From positions 3,757,692 through 3,821,691 of the forward strand of contig OY744606.1 of the NCBI GenBank assembly GCA_963556255.1: a DNA stretch of 64,000 nucleotides, in the 5' to 3' direction. Positions 31,366 through 41,785 of the stretch are shown piece by piece; position 1 is the first letter of the stretch, and every line of letters begins with the position of its first letter. The stretch is from Allolobophora icterica. Its lineage: Eukaryota; Annelida; Clitellata; Crassiclitellata; Lumbricidae. Both the position numbers and the translations under genes were made by a program. The notes under the pieces are model-generated. The model did not search any database. It had not been told where the DNA came from and saw only the letters and a list, made by a program, of their open reading frames with translations.

Positions 31366-31430
31366 TCGCAAATGAGTTTCATTTTGCGTTTGGGCCGGCC
31401 TCGTGGGAGGTTCTCGGCCGGCAGCAAACG
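31366..31430. terminator. Palindrome and strong GC hairpin at the end of the Polinton gene array
   Basis: GCAAATGAGTTTCATTTTGC is followed by a stem GGCCGGCC...GGCCGGC (31393-31422), extended on both sides by CGTTTG/CAAACG. It lies between the last gene and the right inverted repeat. It may end transcription or serve packaging or replication; which one cannot be told. Confidence 0.45.
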
Positions 31431-31498
31431 ACGCTTTTGCGTTTTGATGTGTTAAGGCAATCCACGATCCTTATTTTTTGGCTTTGGCCTAATTGGCT

Positions 31499-31748
31499 TA
31501 GAGACGGTCTTTATATCAAAGGACTTTCTGCTGAGCCTGATTTCAAAGACTCACTTAACACCACGATTCAAAAGACTTCTAAGCCATGATAGCCATAGGC
31601 ACTGCTTGGAAAGCGATCTGTGATAAGGGTCTGTGATAAGGGTCTGTGGGTCCTGTGGGCCTCTGTGGACGCTTTTTCTGTAGAGATAGTCTTTATATCA
31701 AGCAGCTTTTTGTAGCGCATGATTTCAACCCCGTGTTACCCATCTACT
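31499..31748. repeat. Polinton right terminal inverted repeat
   Basis: Reverse complement of 13050-13297: perfect over the outer 149 bp, diverged over the inner 100 bp. It ends CCCATCTACT, followed by CCAAA, the shared flank. Confidence 0.95.
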
Positions 31749-31925
31749 CCAAATTTCGCATTGTTTCAGCTTCGTGACTGTTAAATAACTATAACGACAT
31801 TGTTTGTATTACAAGAGTAGGCCTAGTAATAATTATAGGCTTAATAATGATGATGATGATGATTATGATGATGACACTAATAATAATAAAATAGTAATAA
31901 TAATTAATATTATTATAATAGCGAC

Positions 31926-31968
<43 letters not shown>

Positions 31969-32206
31969 GGGCCCATTCCGGACAAATCTACTCTGTAAAT
32001 AATGTTGAAGTCCCTGAGGGATCCTGTATACCTCGGGGCAAAAAAAAAATGATGATAATGCTCGGTAATTGATTTGAATCTCGTAGGGTTCCTCAGATAA
32101 AATAATTATTGGCTAAAAGAATGGGTATGAAAAGTGGGGGTACGGTACCCTGCAGTCCAAGAGGTGGAGAGTACGGGTACCTCTCGTACCCCCCGTAAAT
32201 TATGCC
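31749..32206. mobile_element. Right piece of the CAGGGGCG MITE split by the Polinton
   Basis: The end GTACGGGTACCTCTCGTACC then CCCCGTAAATTATGCCT matches the right end of the MITE at 50569-50896. Between lie a (TAA)n tract (31915-31970) and undetermined sequence. Confidence 0.65.
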
Positions 32207-33075
32207 TAAAATTAAGTTCCCGAGGCTAAGGCAATGCCCCAGCAGACGTCAGATCTGTAGACTATGCTTAGTAATCGTAAATTTGTATAGCGCCACTTCA
32301 AGAGAAACAGTAAAACGCGAGGAACGAAATGGGTCTAGGACGTCGACCCTCTAGCTCAACAGCACTTGAAGCAGATGTTTGAAATGGAATTCAGTAGTAC
32401 ATCATAGCACATTAATCTAATAGGAGAAGCAACCTCCCTAGAGCTCATCCTTATTCTCTCCTCGTTTTCTTTTCATGTGGTTTCCCCCCTCCCTACACTA
32501 ATTCCGTTCTCGTACTCAGATCCACAGAGGCATATAGGCATTCGCTACAAATTCTACACAAGAAATTAGAACAACAGACCCACTCAAGCGCAGATTTGAA
32601 CACGCGGAACAATAGAACCATACAATTCTCTTATATTCAGTCATCGGTTTTGTATACCACCCAAACATTTCGCTTACGGTACCGATACTCTCCCTATCCC
32701 TTCTTCTCCTCTTTCCCTCCTCCTGTTTCAGATTCTTTCCTTTTCCTCCTCTTTTCCCTTTCAACTCCATCTTTCTTGTCCTCCAGCATCTCTTTCCTCG
32801 TCTGCTACCACAGTTGTAGTGTACATAATTCTGCTCTCCTCTGATCTGTTCTTAATTGTAGTTGTAGGCCCTAATTAGTAACTTCCATGTGGTGCCGGTG
32901 TCTAATGCAAAAGGCATCAACCGATGGCACACCAAAACCAAGCCGTAATCAGGTCAATATCCAGAATATCAGTTCGTATGGCAGAGAAGCAGCCTCTGCT
33001 GGATAAGCAATTTGAAAGAGATAAGTTTTAAGTTGAGAACGAAATGTCATAAGTAGGTTCAGCAACCTGTAAAGC
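32207..33075. repeat. Block B, dispersed duplicate of 52160-53275
   Basis: Long stretches match 52160-53275, e.g. CAGCAGACGTCAGATCTGTA, GTAAATTTGTATAGCGCCAC and AGCACATTAATCT, with moderate divergence. Block B continues on the left of the Polinton (about 12550-13010). It has a single CATGTGGT where block B' carries a MITE. No coding was recognised. Confidence 0.85.
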
Positions 33076-33262
33076 TCGTTTACCAAGAACAGTTCTTGAA
33101 TTAGATAAGACAGTTACATGATCTCGTTGAATAATGGTAAGTCTAGGGAACAAGAACTGATTTTAAGTAGTGTGGCTGGCCAGAGCTCAAAGTCTCATTA
33201 ACTGTGAGCCCAAATTTGAAGATAATTCTTTACTGAACAGGAAGCCAATTCAATTATTTTGC

Positions 33263-33329
33263 ATTTTAATGACGAGCTGCATTGGTTCCCAGTCACTTTT
33301 AGTACACGTTCGTCATTAAAGTGCTAAGC
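33263..33329. repeat. Short foldback repeat, copy 1
   Basis: About 67 bp, arms TTTTAATGACGAG and TTCGTCATTAAAGTG, centre CAGTCACTTTTAGTACACG. Same family as 54922, 55224, 56437 and 58217. Confidence 0.75.
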
Positions 33330-33361
33330 ACAGAGGTTTCATGTTCAAATGTGGATGTATT

Positions 33362-33536
<175 letters not shown>

Positions 33537-33539
33537 GTG

Positions 33540-34735
33540 AATATCCTTTATTAGACCAATTGCTAATTGCTTTTTTGGTGTACATATATCATAGTCTCAC
33601 AAACAGTTATTTGGACAAGGTATTCATACCATTCTATCTTGTTCAAACATCATATATCATCCTCAGAAAGGTTTTACGCATCAAGCTATCAGACCGTGGT
33701 ATAATTCGGGCGTGGGCCGGGACGGAGGGAATATTTTATGGCCTTAATAAGAGGAAGCAAGTCATGTAGTAGGCTACATGTCCTCCACCCGCCAGCACTG
33801 CAGGTAAGAGGCGGATATCCGCATTTGAACATAACTGCTCAAATGTCGGAGACTACTCAGGAAGTTAACGATAACGAATCAAGAGCCGTATCAGTGCTTG
33901 TAACATATTTTCGTCACCTTGTCCCTCAAAGCCACACCAAGCAGGTGAGGCATAAGGCAACCGTGCCAAGGTAGTATTGGCATATGCTTCAGACGAAGAA
34001 ATAAGTTTAATTGTTGTATTCTAAAAATCTATTCTTTACATTAATTTACCCTCACTTGTTGTATGGCTGGAGATTTATTCGACCGCTAACAATTCTGCTT
34101 TATATCGGTTAAATATTTGTATTACTATTAATCGTATTCAACTTATACTGCAAGGTGCTATCGTCAGTATATGTATTGTTCATAATGCGTGTACAATTTG
34201 GATGTTCCACTTATATTCCATGACTATTTTAAACCTAACGCCGATGTGCAATGCATTTCTATTACACAAGGAACATTAATAATACCTTTGTACCTAGATT
34301 TTTATCTACTAAGGGACTGAAGACAAATCGTCACTGCGGAGCCAAGTGGTGGCATGAACTTCTCATATTAGAAACATAACTTCACATCGAAGATTTAACA
34401 GCATGTTGAAATCGTATTTGATTGATTCCTTGAGTACCGTATGTAGACAGTAACCTGGAAACAGGTTACAGTTTAGTTAAACGATCATGAGACTGGTTGG
34501 TTGATTAGTAATGGTAATTGTTGGTACTATGATTGCTGTTAGTATGTTATAGGTGTAACTGTCAGGTGTTGTTTTATTGTAATCAAAATATGTTTAGTAG
34601 GCCTACTGTTTGGGCGATCGACGAGATGAGTCCTAGGAGACTTCTCCGCTTGCCTGCCAATGTAATGGTATTGGTGTTGATATTGTGATATTGTTTATTT
34701 GGTGGCGAATAAACAACTTTCTTACTTACTTACTT
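33540..34735. other. No gene seen
   Basis: AT-rich sequence without a credible frame. It ends TTGTTTATTTGGTGGCGAATAA then CTTACTTACTTACTT, an old element tail. Confidence 0.5.
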
Positions 34736-34737
34736 CT

Positions 34738-35040
34738 CACTACCTAGATTGGCTGGGAAAATTGCTGAAATCTTCTATCGTCAACTACAAACCTCCGTGT
34801 TCCACAAGATGGAATTCTGTGCATGACAGTCTGAAAGCACCTACTGAAATTTGTGAAATGCTGCCACAGCTGATGAACACTCTAGAACTGCCATGCTTCG
34901 AGGCTGTTGGCCTGGGATTATTGGTTGAGTAGATCCAGATACTGAAGCCAATCGCTACTGGCTTGGATATGTTGCAGGGTCAAGATAGCTGTTCACTGCC
35001 AGCATGTCCGTATGGATCCCATATGGGGCGCATTCTCATG
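34738..35040 (+). pseudogene. hAT-family transposase fragment
   Basis: The frame reads KPPCSTRWNSVHDSL, then after one stop codon IQILKPIATGLDMLQGQDSC. The TRWNSxxDSL followed by LKPxAxxLDxLQG is the core signature of hAT/ZBED-like transposases. It covers about 100 residues only and carries an in-frame stop (34930), so it is a dead fragment. Confidence 0.7.
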
Positions 35041-35301
35041 TGAGACCAGTATAGATCCCATATTAGGTCCTACCTAATTCCCATGAAAATGGTGATTGCA
35101 ATCATATCATATCTCATATATGGTTATTTATAGAGCGTCGCTCACAGAAAGTAGGCCTATAGTATAGACAATTCAGAGGCGCTCCCAGCGCTGTATATTA
35201 AAATTAAACATACAGAGTTGCGCAACCGCTGGGAAATGTCACGTAAAGTATCATAGTGCTATATGACTAATAAACGAAGACAATGAGGTTGAGCGATGTA
35301 T

Positions 35302-36258
35302 TACCCTGACAATAGGATCGAAGACTGTGGAGATATCGATGAGATTCGATGAAAAGACGGAGGCGTTGAACAACGAATGGACCTTTTTCATTGTTGCGTT
35401 TTGCCTTCAGATCGATAAAGAATGGGAGGATTGGTGAAGCAGTGGGGCTGATGGATACACCTACATCACAGGTCGGTGCTGATGGTGGGTGGGTGGACGG
35501 GTGGGTGGGTGGGTGGGTGGGCGGGTGGAAGTCAGAATCAGACGCTGATGCCCAGAACGCTATTGTCGGTCGGTGAAGAATGGAAATGTTGGCACCACGC
35601 GGAAGACTGGAAGAAGCGGTTGAGCATCTTTCGCGCATATTGAACAAATGGGACAGCATCCTCTTAAGAAGATATAAAATGAAAGTTCGTTGAGCTGGTT
35701 TCGAATCTGCAGCACGTATCTCAAATCTGCTGACTGTCGATAACATGAGGAATTCAGTTGGTTTGAGAGGTAACGGTAGAACGAACTGATTTCTCTACAT
35801 TCTATCAAGGTGATTCCGTTTCTCCATCAAATATCACAATAGGTTATCTCTGCTTTCTTTATGGAAGCAGGTAACCATTGGACCACTTCAGACTAGGAAA
35901 TGACAAAATTTTCTGAATACATTCTTTCTCATGTTCTGTCCTAGAGAACTTCTAAACTCGAAGCGGATTGTCTTTGAAGACCGGCGCTGTCTAGAAGTAT
36001 ATTGGGATTCTCTAACCAGTTGAAGTCGATAATTGTCAGTACAGCGTTTTTAATTGATCAGTATTAGCTACACAACAAGTCATCTACTGATCTTTTATGT
36101 TTATCTCATCATAAAACAGGATGATTTGCAAAACCTTAAGTCTAATACATCCTATTGACTGTACGAACTTTTGATAAATACTAACGGGGATGACTAGATA
36201 CGCACATTCAGCTTTTTCTCTCCGGGAATCGTCTTATTGCATTACATTTGAAAGATTG
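35302..36258. repeat. Block A, dispersed duplicate of 47678-50956
   Basis: Near-identical runs such as CAATAGGATCGAAGACTGTG and TCCGGGAATCGTCTTATTGC tie it to 47678-50956. Here the block is uninterrupted (about 0.96 kb); the other copy carries a LINE and a MITE. Contains a short GGGT-rich repeat (35480-35525). No gene recognised. Confidence 0.9.
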
Positions 36259-36903
36259 TCACTGTAGTAGTAATGTTACAGTAGGCTATATTATCTCTTG
36301 TTTATATGTTACAGACTATGCACTTTATGTTATTGACTGTTAATCAGATACTGGCCTTGTATTCGATTCAAATAAATTTGGTTTGAATTTGATTTGACAT
36401 CGCATCCTATTTCAATCTCCCAGCTTCTTAGGCGCCTCTGAGGACTAGTGACTAGACGCCTTTAAGTGTCTAATCACTTATATGGGTTCTATAATTACCT
36501 CAGATACCCAAAATAAACTTTCTGATTACTGTAACCAAAAACACATTTAATCGACGGGTTCCCTACTTTACAGGTGGCGGATCTCATATCTGGCTGAATA
36601 TAACCACTGACTAACTACGTTACAACTAGTTTAGTTACAACTACATAAAACCAACCTTGAAATAGTTTCCACAATGGTTAGTAACTAGATCTGGGAAATA
36701 GTTAACTACAGTTTAAACTATAGTAATGCAACAAGTTTTGCTGGTGTCATATTATTGGAACTAAATTGCTGGATAACAGTTGTGTAACGGATTAAAACAA
36801 AACCGTACATGACATTCATCCAATAGCCTAATGCTGACTAAGGATTTGTTTTACATGTATGATACATTGCCAGAAAGTAAGAAAAACTTTAAAGACAATT
36901 AGC
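36259..36903. other. No gene seen
   Basis: Intergenic AT-rich sequence, including a run AAATAAATTTGGTTTGAATT at about 36370 that looks like an old retroelement 3' end. Ends in the target duplication of the next element. Confidence 0.5.
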
Positions 36904-37052
36904 CAGAGGCGCCGCCAGCGTGACGCACTGGACGCACGTGCGTCCACCCACCGAATCGAATCCACACAAGGATTAGGCATTGCATCGATATTTTTTACAA
37001 TTTCACTGTGTAATTTTGGTTTACCGTACAGTATGTTTAAATAATAGCATAT

Positions 37053-38371
37053 TGTCGCGAGGGCCCCACCTTGGGTGCCCGTGCGCTGTGTTGGGCCCTG
37101 GTGCTGGACAGTGTCAAATGATTCGAAGGACTTCCTAGGTAGAGGGTGCCAGTCCTCTTGTCCGTAATACACGGCTGATTTTCCTTTCAGCCGCTCACTA
37201 CGCCTAGGCTGGCCTAATGACAAGTTCCCCTCCTTTGACTCACCAATTTCTACTGCCTTTTCAGCATTTACCAGGACGGCTGAACGGCTGTCCGCGGTTT
37301 CCGGTCTGGAAACAAGGCCTCCCTTAAAGGTCTCCCCAGGATTCGAACTGGACCCATACACAGATTTATTGTTTATGTCAAGGGGAACTCCCTCTTCACC
37401 TAGGCTTCTCCTATCCAGGTCTGTAATTGAAGCCTGGGATTGAACCTCCCACTGGGCTGAACTCTCTGCTTCTAAGGAAGCTGGCGCCTTAGAAGTCTCT
37501 ACTAACTGTGCCAATAGTATTTGAGTGACTTCTGCCTTTACACTAGCATCCTTTAACACCAATTCAATGAGTTCAGATTTGCTTAAACTCATTATTTTAA
37601 TATTGTCAAACAAATTAAACTTAAATGCGCAATTACATAAAATTGTCCTGTCCTTGTTTCTTTTCAATGATAATTAACATTAAACCTTAAACTAGCAGTA
37701 AAGAGTTCAACGTCTTAGCATCTATACAAAATTACATTTGCAATTGACCTTCCACTAGAGATCAGTCCTTACAAGTGATGCGCGTGCACGTCAGGGCCTC
37801 GCTTTACTTACGAGGGTTACTACTACACAGTGATGCGACGCCTGAGCATAGAAAGGGAAAGGCGGACAATCCCCAAATTCTTACTTGCTCATCGACACCG
37901 ATAATTTAACTGGCGAATACTATTCCGGGCCAGAAAACATTACTTCTAGGTCAAAAATAAGAATAATACAACAGGTTGCCTGCTTAGGAAAGGACGTCCT
38001 GACAAGCTGTCCGTCGAGCGGCGAACTGTCTTCTCCCAATTCGTCCGTTCGCAAAGTCCGGCGACGATCGGCCCAAATTTCGATCTTCCGATGCGGAAAT
38101 GTCGAACGATTCACTGTTCGAGTCCCCTTTTTCCCAAGTTCACGAAGGAATTCCGAAATGTCGATTAATTTCGAATTATTTCGTCGAAACTTTCTAGGAG
38201 AGCTTTCTCGCTTCGACCCTTCACAATGGCCTGCATCGTCAACACTGACACTGCTCGGGCTAAACTCAATGCTTAGCCTAGCCTAGCCTAGCCTAGCGCG
38301 CATGCGCTGTCGCCTGGGGCGGCCTTAGGTCACGCATTTCTTTAGCGCTAGAGGCGATGCACTTCGCCACA
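37053..38371 (-). repeat. 3' LTR of the LTR retrotransposon
   Basis: Starts TGTCGCGAGG and ends TTCGCCACA on the plus strand, so it has TG...CA ends on either strand. Contains CCTAG repeats at about 38275-38297. It holds a truncated copy of the ORF1 start (ATG at 37592). Confidence 0.95.
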
Positions 38372-38386
38372 CTCGCCCCACCCCAG
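38372..38386 (-). other. Candidate polypurine tract
   Basis: On the coding strand CTGGGGTGGGGCGAG abuts the 3' LTR, as expected for plus-strand priming. Two pyrimidines interrupt it. Confidence 0.55.
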
Positions 38387-39754
38387 AAAGAAATTTATCC
38401 CATCAGGAGAAATTTCTGAGAGTGTCCTCTCCTACGGGCTGAGTTTACGTGACCCCCCAAGGGAAACGTCAGGCATCACAATGCACTGCAGCAGTACCAT
38501 TAAACTTCAACGGGAGCACACTTATTGCTTCTAACCGTTCTACTGCTTGCCACTATGTTCCCTTAGTACAGATCATCGATCACTTGACCGTCCATGAAAT
38601 AATCGATTTTTACGATACAATGTTCATTGGTGGCCTCAGTTAACACCACTAAATGTCTCTCTACAAATTGACAAATTCAGCCTAGTTTGCTAAATCTACT
38701 CAAACATAGTACTAAGTTCTACAGTTAGGCTTAATCGAACAGCAATGCAATCTGACTGATTCAACAGCTTAAAAAAACAATCAAGTCAAACTACAAAACT
38801 CAAAGACAAGCATTACATTTACTTAAGAGGCGCTATAATAATGTTCTGTTACATTACTACATTACATTAAGACATGAGGCCAAGCCTATCCGAATGTCTA
38901 CAAACTTACGTATCCCTCTAGGACACCATCACACAGTAGGGCATAACACCTAAAACATTCAACATTTATAGAGCGCCTATGCAAGTTCAGTGGCCCTCTA
39001 CAAAGCTTACACTAATCATATCACACAAATCTAAAATGTGTGAACTAACCAATTACATCTGACTAACACTTCTAGTCACAGCATTCACACATACAATCAT
39101 TAAAATCTTACAGGTAGATATTATAAAGCATCACGAAACATAAAATGACTACAGTTCTTTGCACATATCATCAAAATAAACTAAAACAGAGGCCAACTGC
39201 CAAAGCACATAATTATCGCCATTACGCGACGAAAGTCAGTCACGTGGGTGTTTCCATTACATTACAACAACCACTGACCATCTTCCATCGTCCTAACTAG
39301 TGGCCAACCAAGGCATCATCAAGCCTCTCAATACAACTCTGGGTCGTCTACCCACGACCGGTAGGATGGCCAATCCCCAAATGCAGCTCAGCTAGCCAAG
39401 AGATTACTTAATCACTGGACACCAATTACAGACACAGCAATTAAAACAAACCTACTCAAGACCAACTGCTTACGTAGAGGCACACAGCTCAATCAACACT
39501 TAATGCAGCTGTCCTAAATATTCAGCGATTAACTCAGGCCTCCATATAGGTCAAGTCCTTACGCTTAAGGCCTATTATTATCCCTGGGACAAACCCGTAA
39601 ACTGCATCTTGACGCTGTAGAAATTAAAAGACGCTGCAGAAATCTTCTAACACGTCAAATACATTTTCCAATAGATTCCCTTTATGCAGTACATAGTCAT
39701 CAAGAAGTGACAAATCATTTACATTAGACTGGCAATTCCCCACAACTATATCAA
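38387..39754. other. Non-coding internal region where pol would be expected
   Basis: About 1.4 kb between the protease-containing frame and the 3' LTR with no reverse transcriptase, RNase H or integrase residues in any frame. A deletion of pol is inferred. Confidence 0.7.
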
Positions 39755-41785
39755 TCAGCCAGAAATTTTCCCTTCCCAAGAACACCCGACAGGGGTTGAA
39801 CCCTGTAAATTCGTGCTCAGTTGACCGGAAGGCCAACATATAACGGAAGGCGGATGCAGGTCCCAATCCTGTTGGTTTTGAGACACGACCTTGCATGAGT
39901 TGTACGCAGCGCAGCGAGGTGAGTGCAGTGGGTCTCGGGCGAGGACAACAGTTACGAGCAGAGGCAATACAAGGAAACATGTGACCGGAAGCTTCCGCCC
40001 GGCGCACAGGACAGTTGACGTCGCCGGTCTAACATGTCGTTGCGGCGGCAGCAATTTCACTGGCTCCTCAGCGACGACAGATAATGTCGCTGATCGGCTA
40101 CCCAGCGGTAAACATCTTGAAGCCCCATTTTCCATGTCACCTTCAGGTTGACGGACGTCCGGCAAAGTCCCATCTCGCTCATTTATGGAAACGGCCTTCT
40201 GAGTTTCAAGGGCAAGCGAGCACCGACTGTCTTTGACGTCATCCGCCGCTCTCACGTCGTAAGCAGCGGTAATCCTCCGACATTTTCTGGCATACCGTTC
40301 GCTCTGGAGCGGAAATACATAGTCCCGAATCTGGATGCAGCGATCTCCAAAATTCAACTGAGCTCTGTGTTCTATCAACCAGTCTAAACCCAGTACGAGC
40401 TCGGGCAAATCTTCAGTGACCAGGCATCGTACGTGGAACACAAAGTCTGCGGCTTGACAGCGTAGGGAAGTCTCACCAATCACGTGGATATCCGTACCAT
40501 TCGCAGCTCGAAGACGTTGTCGTGATCCGGTGACGTCAGCAGCGCGCACTAGAGAAGACGGCACCAAGGACATCTGACTTCCGGTGTCTATTAACGCGTT
40601 CACCGTCTTGCCCTGAATTCTCAACGGAAGGTATGCATTCGTATCTCCCATCACATACCGTACATTGGAGGTTTCCGCTTCCGGTTGTGCATTATCAGCG
40701 GTCATCTCAGCTGAGGGTCCTTGTCTGAACGGACAGTTACGTGCGTAATGTCCTAGGCCATTGCAGTCATAGCAACGGTCAGAACGTTGACCACCACGCT
40801 GATCCTGTCGTTGCCCTCTACTTCTTCGATACACACGTTCGTCCTTCGTCCAGGACGGCGGTGTCCTTTCTGGTCGTGGCATCTGGTTCGAAGGCCAGGG
40901 CGTTCTATAATTCTGAAGTGTCGCCATGGCTTGTTCGAGCTGTTCTAGTCGACGCCATTTGGGGTCCAACTCTTCTTTAAGGAGTCGACGGATTGCTTCC
41001 ATGGACAGCTCCGTTTCCTTGACAGCTTTAATTCGTCCGTGTCGACGGTCAGTTTGTTCATTTTGGTTTTCCTCGGCTTTACTGTAGCCCTCAAGACGAA
41101 GTGCCAGCTTGAACGCACCATCCAGCGTCGTTGGTTCCCGTTCACGGACTTTCCAGGCCAACGTCTTGTCCTTCAAGGCGTCAAGGAACGCCCGGATCGC
41201 AATCGTCTCGCTGTGAGCAGATCCTGGTCCCGGATAGGCTAACGTGAGAAGACGTCTGATATCTTGGACCAGTGTGCTCAGGTCTTCATTGTCCTTCTGC
41301 TTCCTCACGGACAACTGCGTCTGGTAGAGCGCAGTCTGATCCGCATTTCCATACCGAGTGCGTAGACGTTGTGCTAGGTCCTGCCAAGTAGCGACGTCTT
41401 CAGCACCAAGTTCCCAAAGAATCTGGTTCGCCGGTTCTCCAAGAGAACACATCAATTGGTTCAAACGTTCTTCGTCGGTCCAACCGTTATTCTTGGCGCA
41501 AATCTCAAACTTGCGTAAGAACGGTTGAATTGCTGTTCGTCCTGTATACGCCCCAAGCTTTATCCATTGACGGGCTTTTTCCGGTGTCGTGCTTGTGGAT
41601 TGATTCCTACCAGTCGCTTCTGACACACTGGCGACGGCATCCGGCGGATCACGAGGCGGTGTCGGTTCTTTTGAATCACCAGCCGCGGTTGACGTAGCAG
41701 ATGAAGGCACTGGTTCTTTAGAAGCGCCCACAACTGGTTTGGCTTCCGTGGTAGTAGACAACCCGGCAGTAGCAGAAGCGGATGT
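39755..41785 (-). CDS. Gag (capsid, CCHC nucleocapsid) and aspartic protease frame
   Basis: About 677 residues. Gag core from about residue 75 (WIKLGAYTGRTAIQPFLRKF) to 235. Zinc knuckle CYDCNGLGHYARNC, CX2CX4HX4C, at about 339-352. Retropepsin-like motif ALIDTGSQMSLVP with DTG at about 401 and LVLGLDWL at about 463-470. The frame is -1 to ORF1 and has no ATG at its beginning: the open frame starts after a stop at 41825 and the first Met (about residue 113) lies inside the Gag core. It is therefore probably translated as a continuation of ORF1 or by an unusual start. Confidence 0.88.
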   Translation of the reverse strand, partial: TSASATAGLSTTTEAKPVVGASKEPVPSSATSTAAGDSKEPTPPRDPPDAVASVSEATGRNQSTSTTPEKARQWIKLGAYTGRTAIQPFLRKFEICAKNNGWTDEERLNQLMCSLGEPANQILWELGAEDVATWQDLAQRLRTRYGNADQTALYQTQLSVRKQKDNEDLSTLVQDIRRLLTLAYPGPGSAHSETIAIRAFLDALKDKTLAWKVREREPTTLDGAFKLALRLEGYSKAEENQNEQTDRRHGRIKAVKETELSMEAIRRLLKEELDPKWRRLEQLEQAMATLQNYRTPWPSNQMPRPERTPPSWTKDERVYRRSRGQRQDQRGGQRSDRCYDCNGLGHYARNCPFRQGPSAEMTADNAQPEAETSNVRYVMGDTNAYLPLRIQGKTVNALIDTGSQMSLVPSSLVRAADVTGSRQRLRAANGTDIHVIGETSLRCQAADFVFHVRCLVTEDLPELVLGLDWLIEHRAQLNFGDRCIQIRDYVFPLQSERYARKCRRITAAYDVRAADDVKDSRCSLALETQKAVSINERDGTLPDVRQPEGDMENGASRCLPLGSRSATLSVVAEEPVKLLPPQRHVRPATSTVLCAGRKLPVTCFLVLPLLVTVVLARDPLHSPRCAAYNSCKVVSQNQQDWDLHPPSVICWPSGQLSTNLQGSTPVGCSWEGKISG

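Larger units (their letters stand above)
13050..31748 (+). mobile_element. Complete Polinton/Maverick element, 18.7 kb
   Basis: The ends are AGTAGATGGG and CCCATCTACT, terminal inverted repeats starting with AG as usual for Polintons. The flanks share the 5-bp CCAAA (13045-13049 and 31749-31753); the family norm is a 6-bp target duplication. Inside are the hallmark genes: protein-primed DNA polymerase B, DDE integrase, packaging ATPase, adenovirus-type protease, major and minor capsid proteins, all with unbroken frames. The last 11 genes run almost back to back. The left 3 kb is non-coding and carries a SINE. Intact genes and a perfect outer 149 bp of the inverted repeats suggest recent insertion. 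Confidence 0.96.

Noticed and set aside
35391..35576. Gly/Trp/Val-rich frame and its antisense Pro/Thr/His frame
   Set aside because: Both come from a short GGGT repeat in block A and are not kept in block A'.
37885..38286. 133-residue plus-strand frame, present identically in both LTRs
   Set aside because: It is antisense to the element, has no known domain, and identity between copies only reflects LTR identity.
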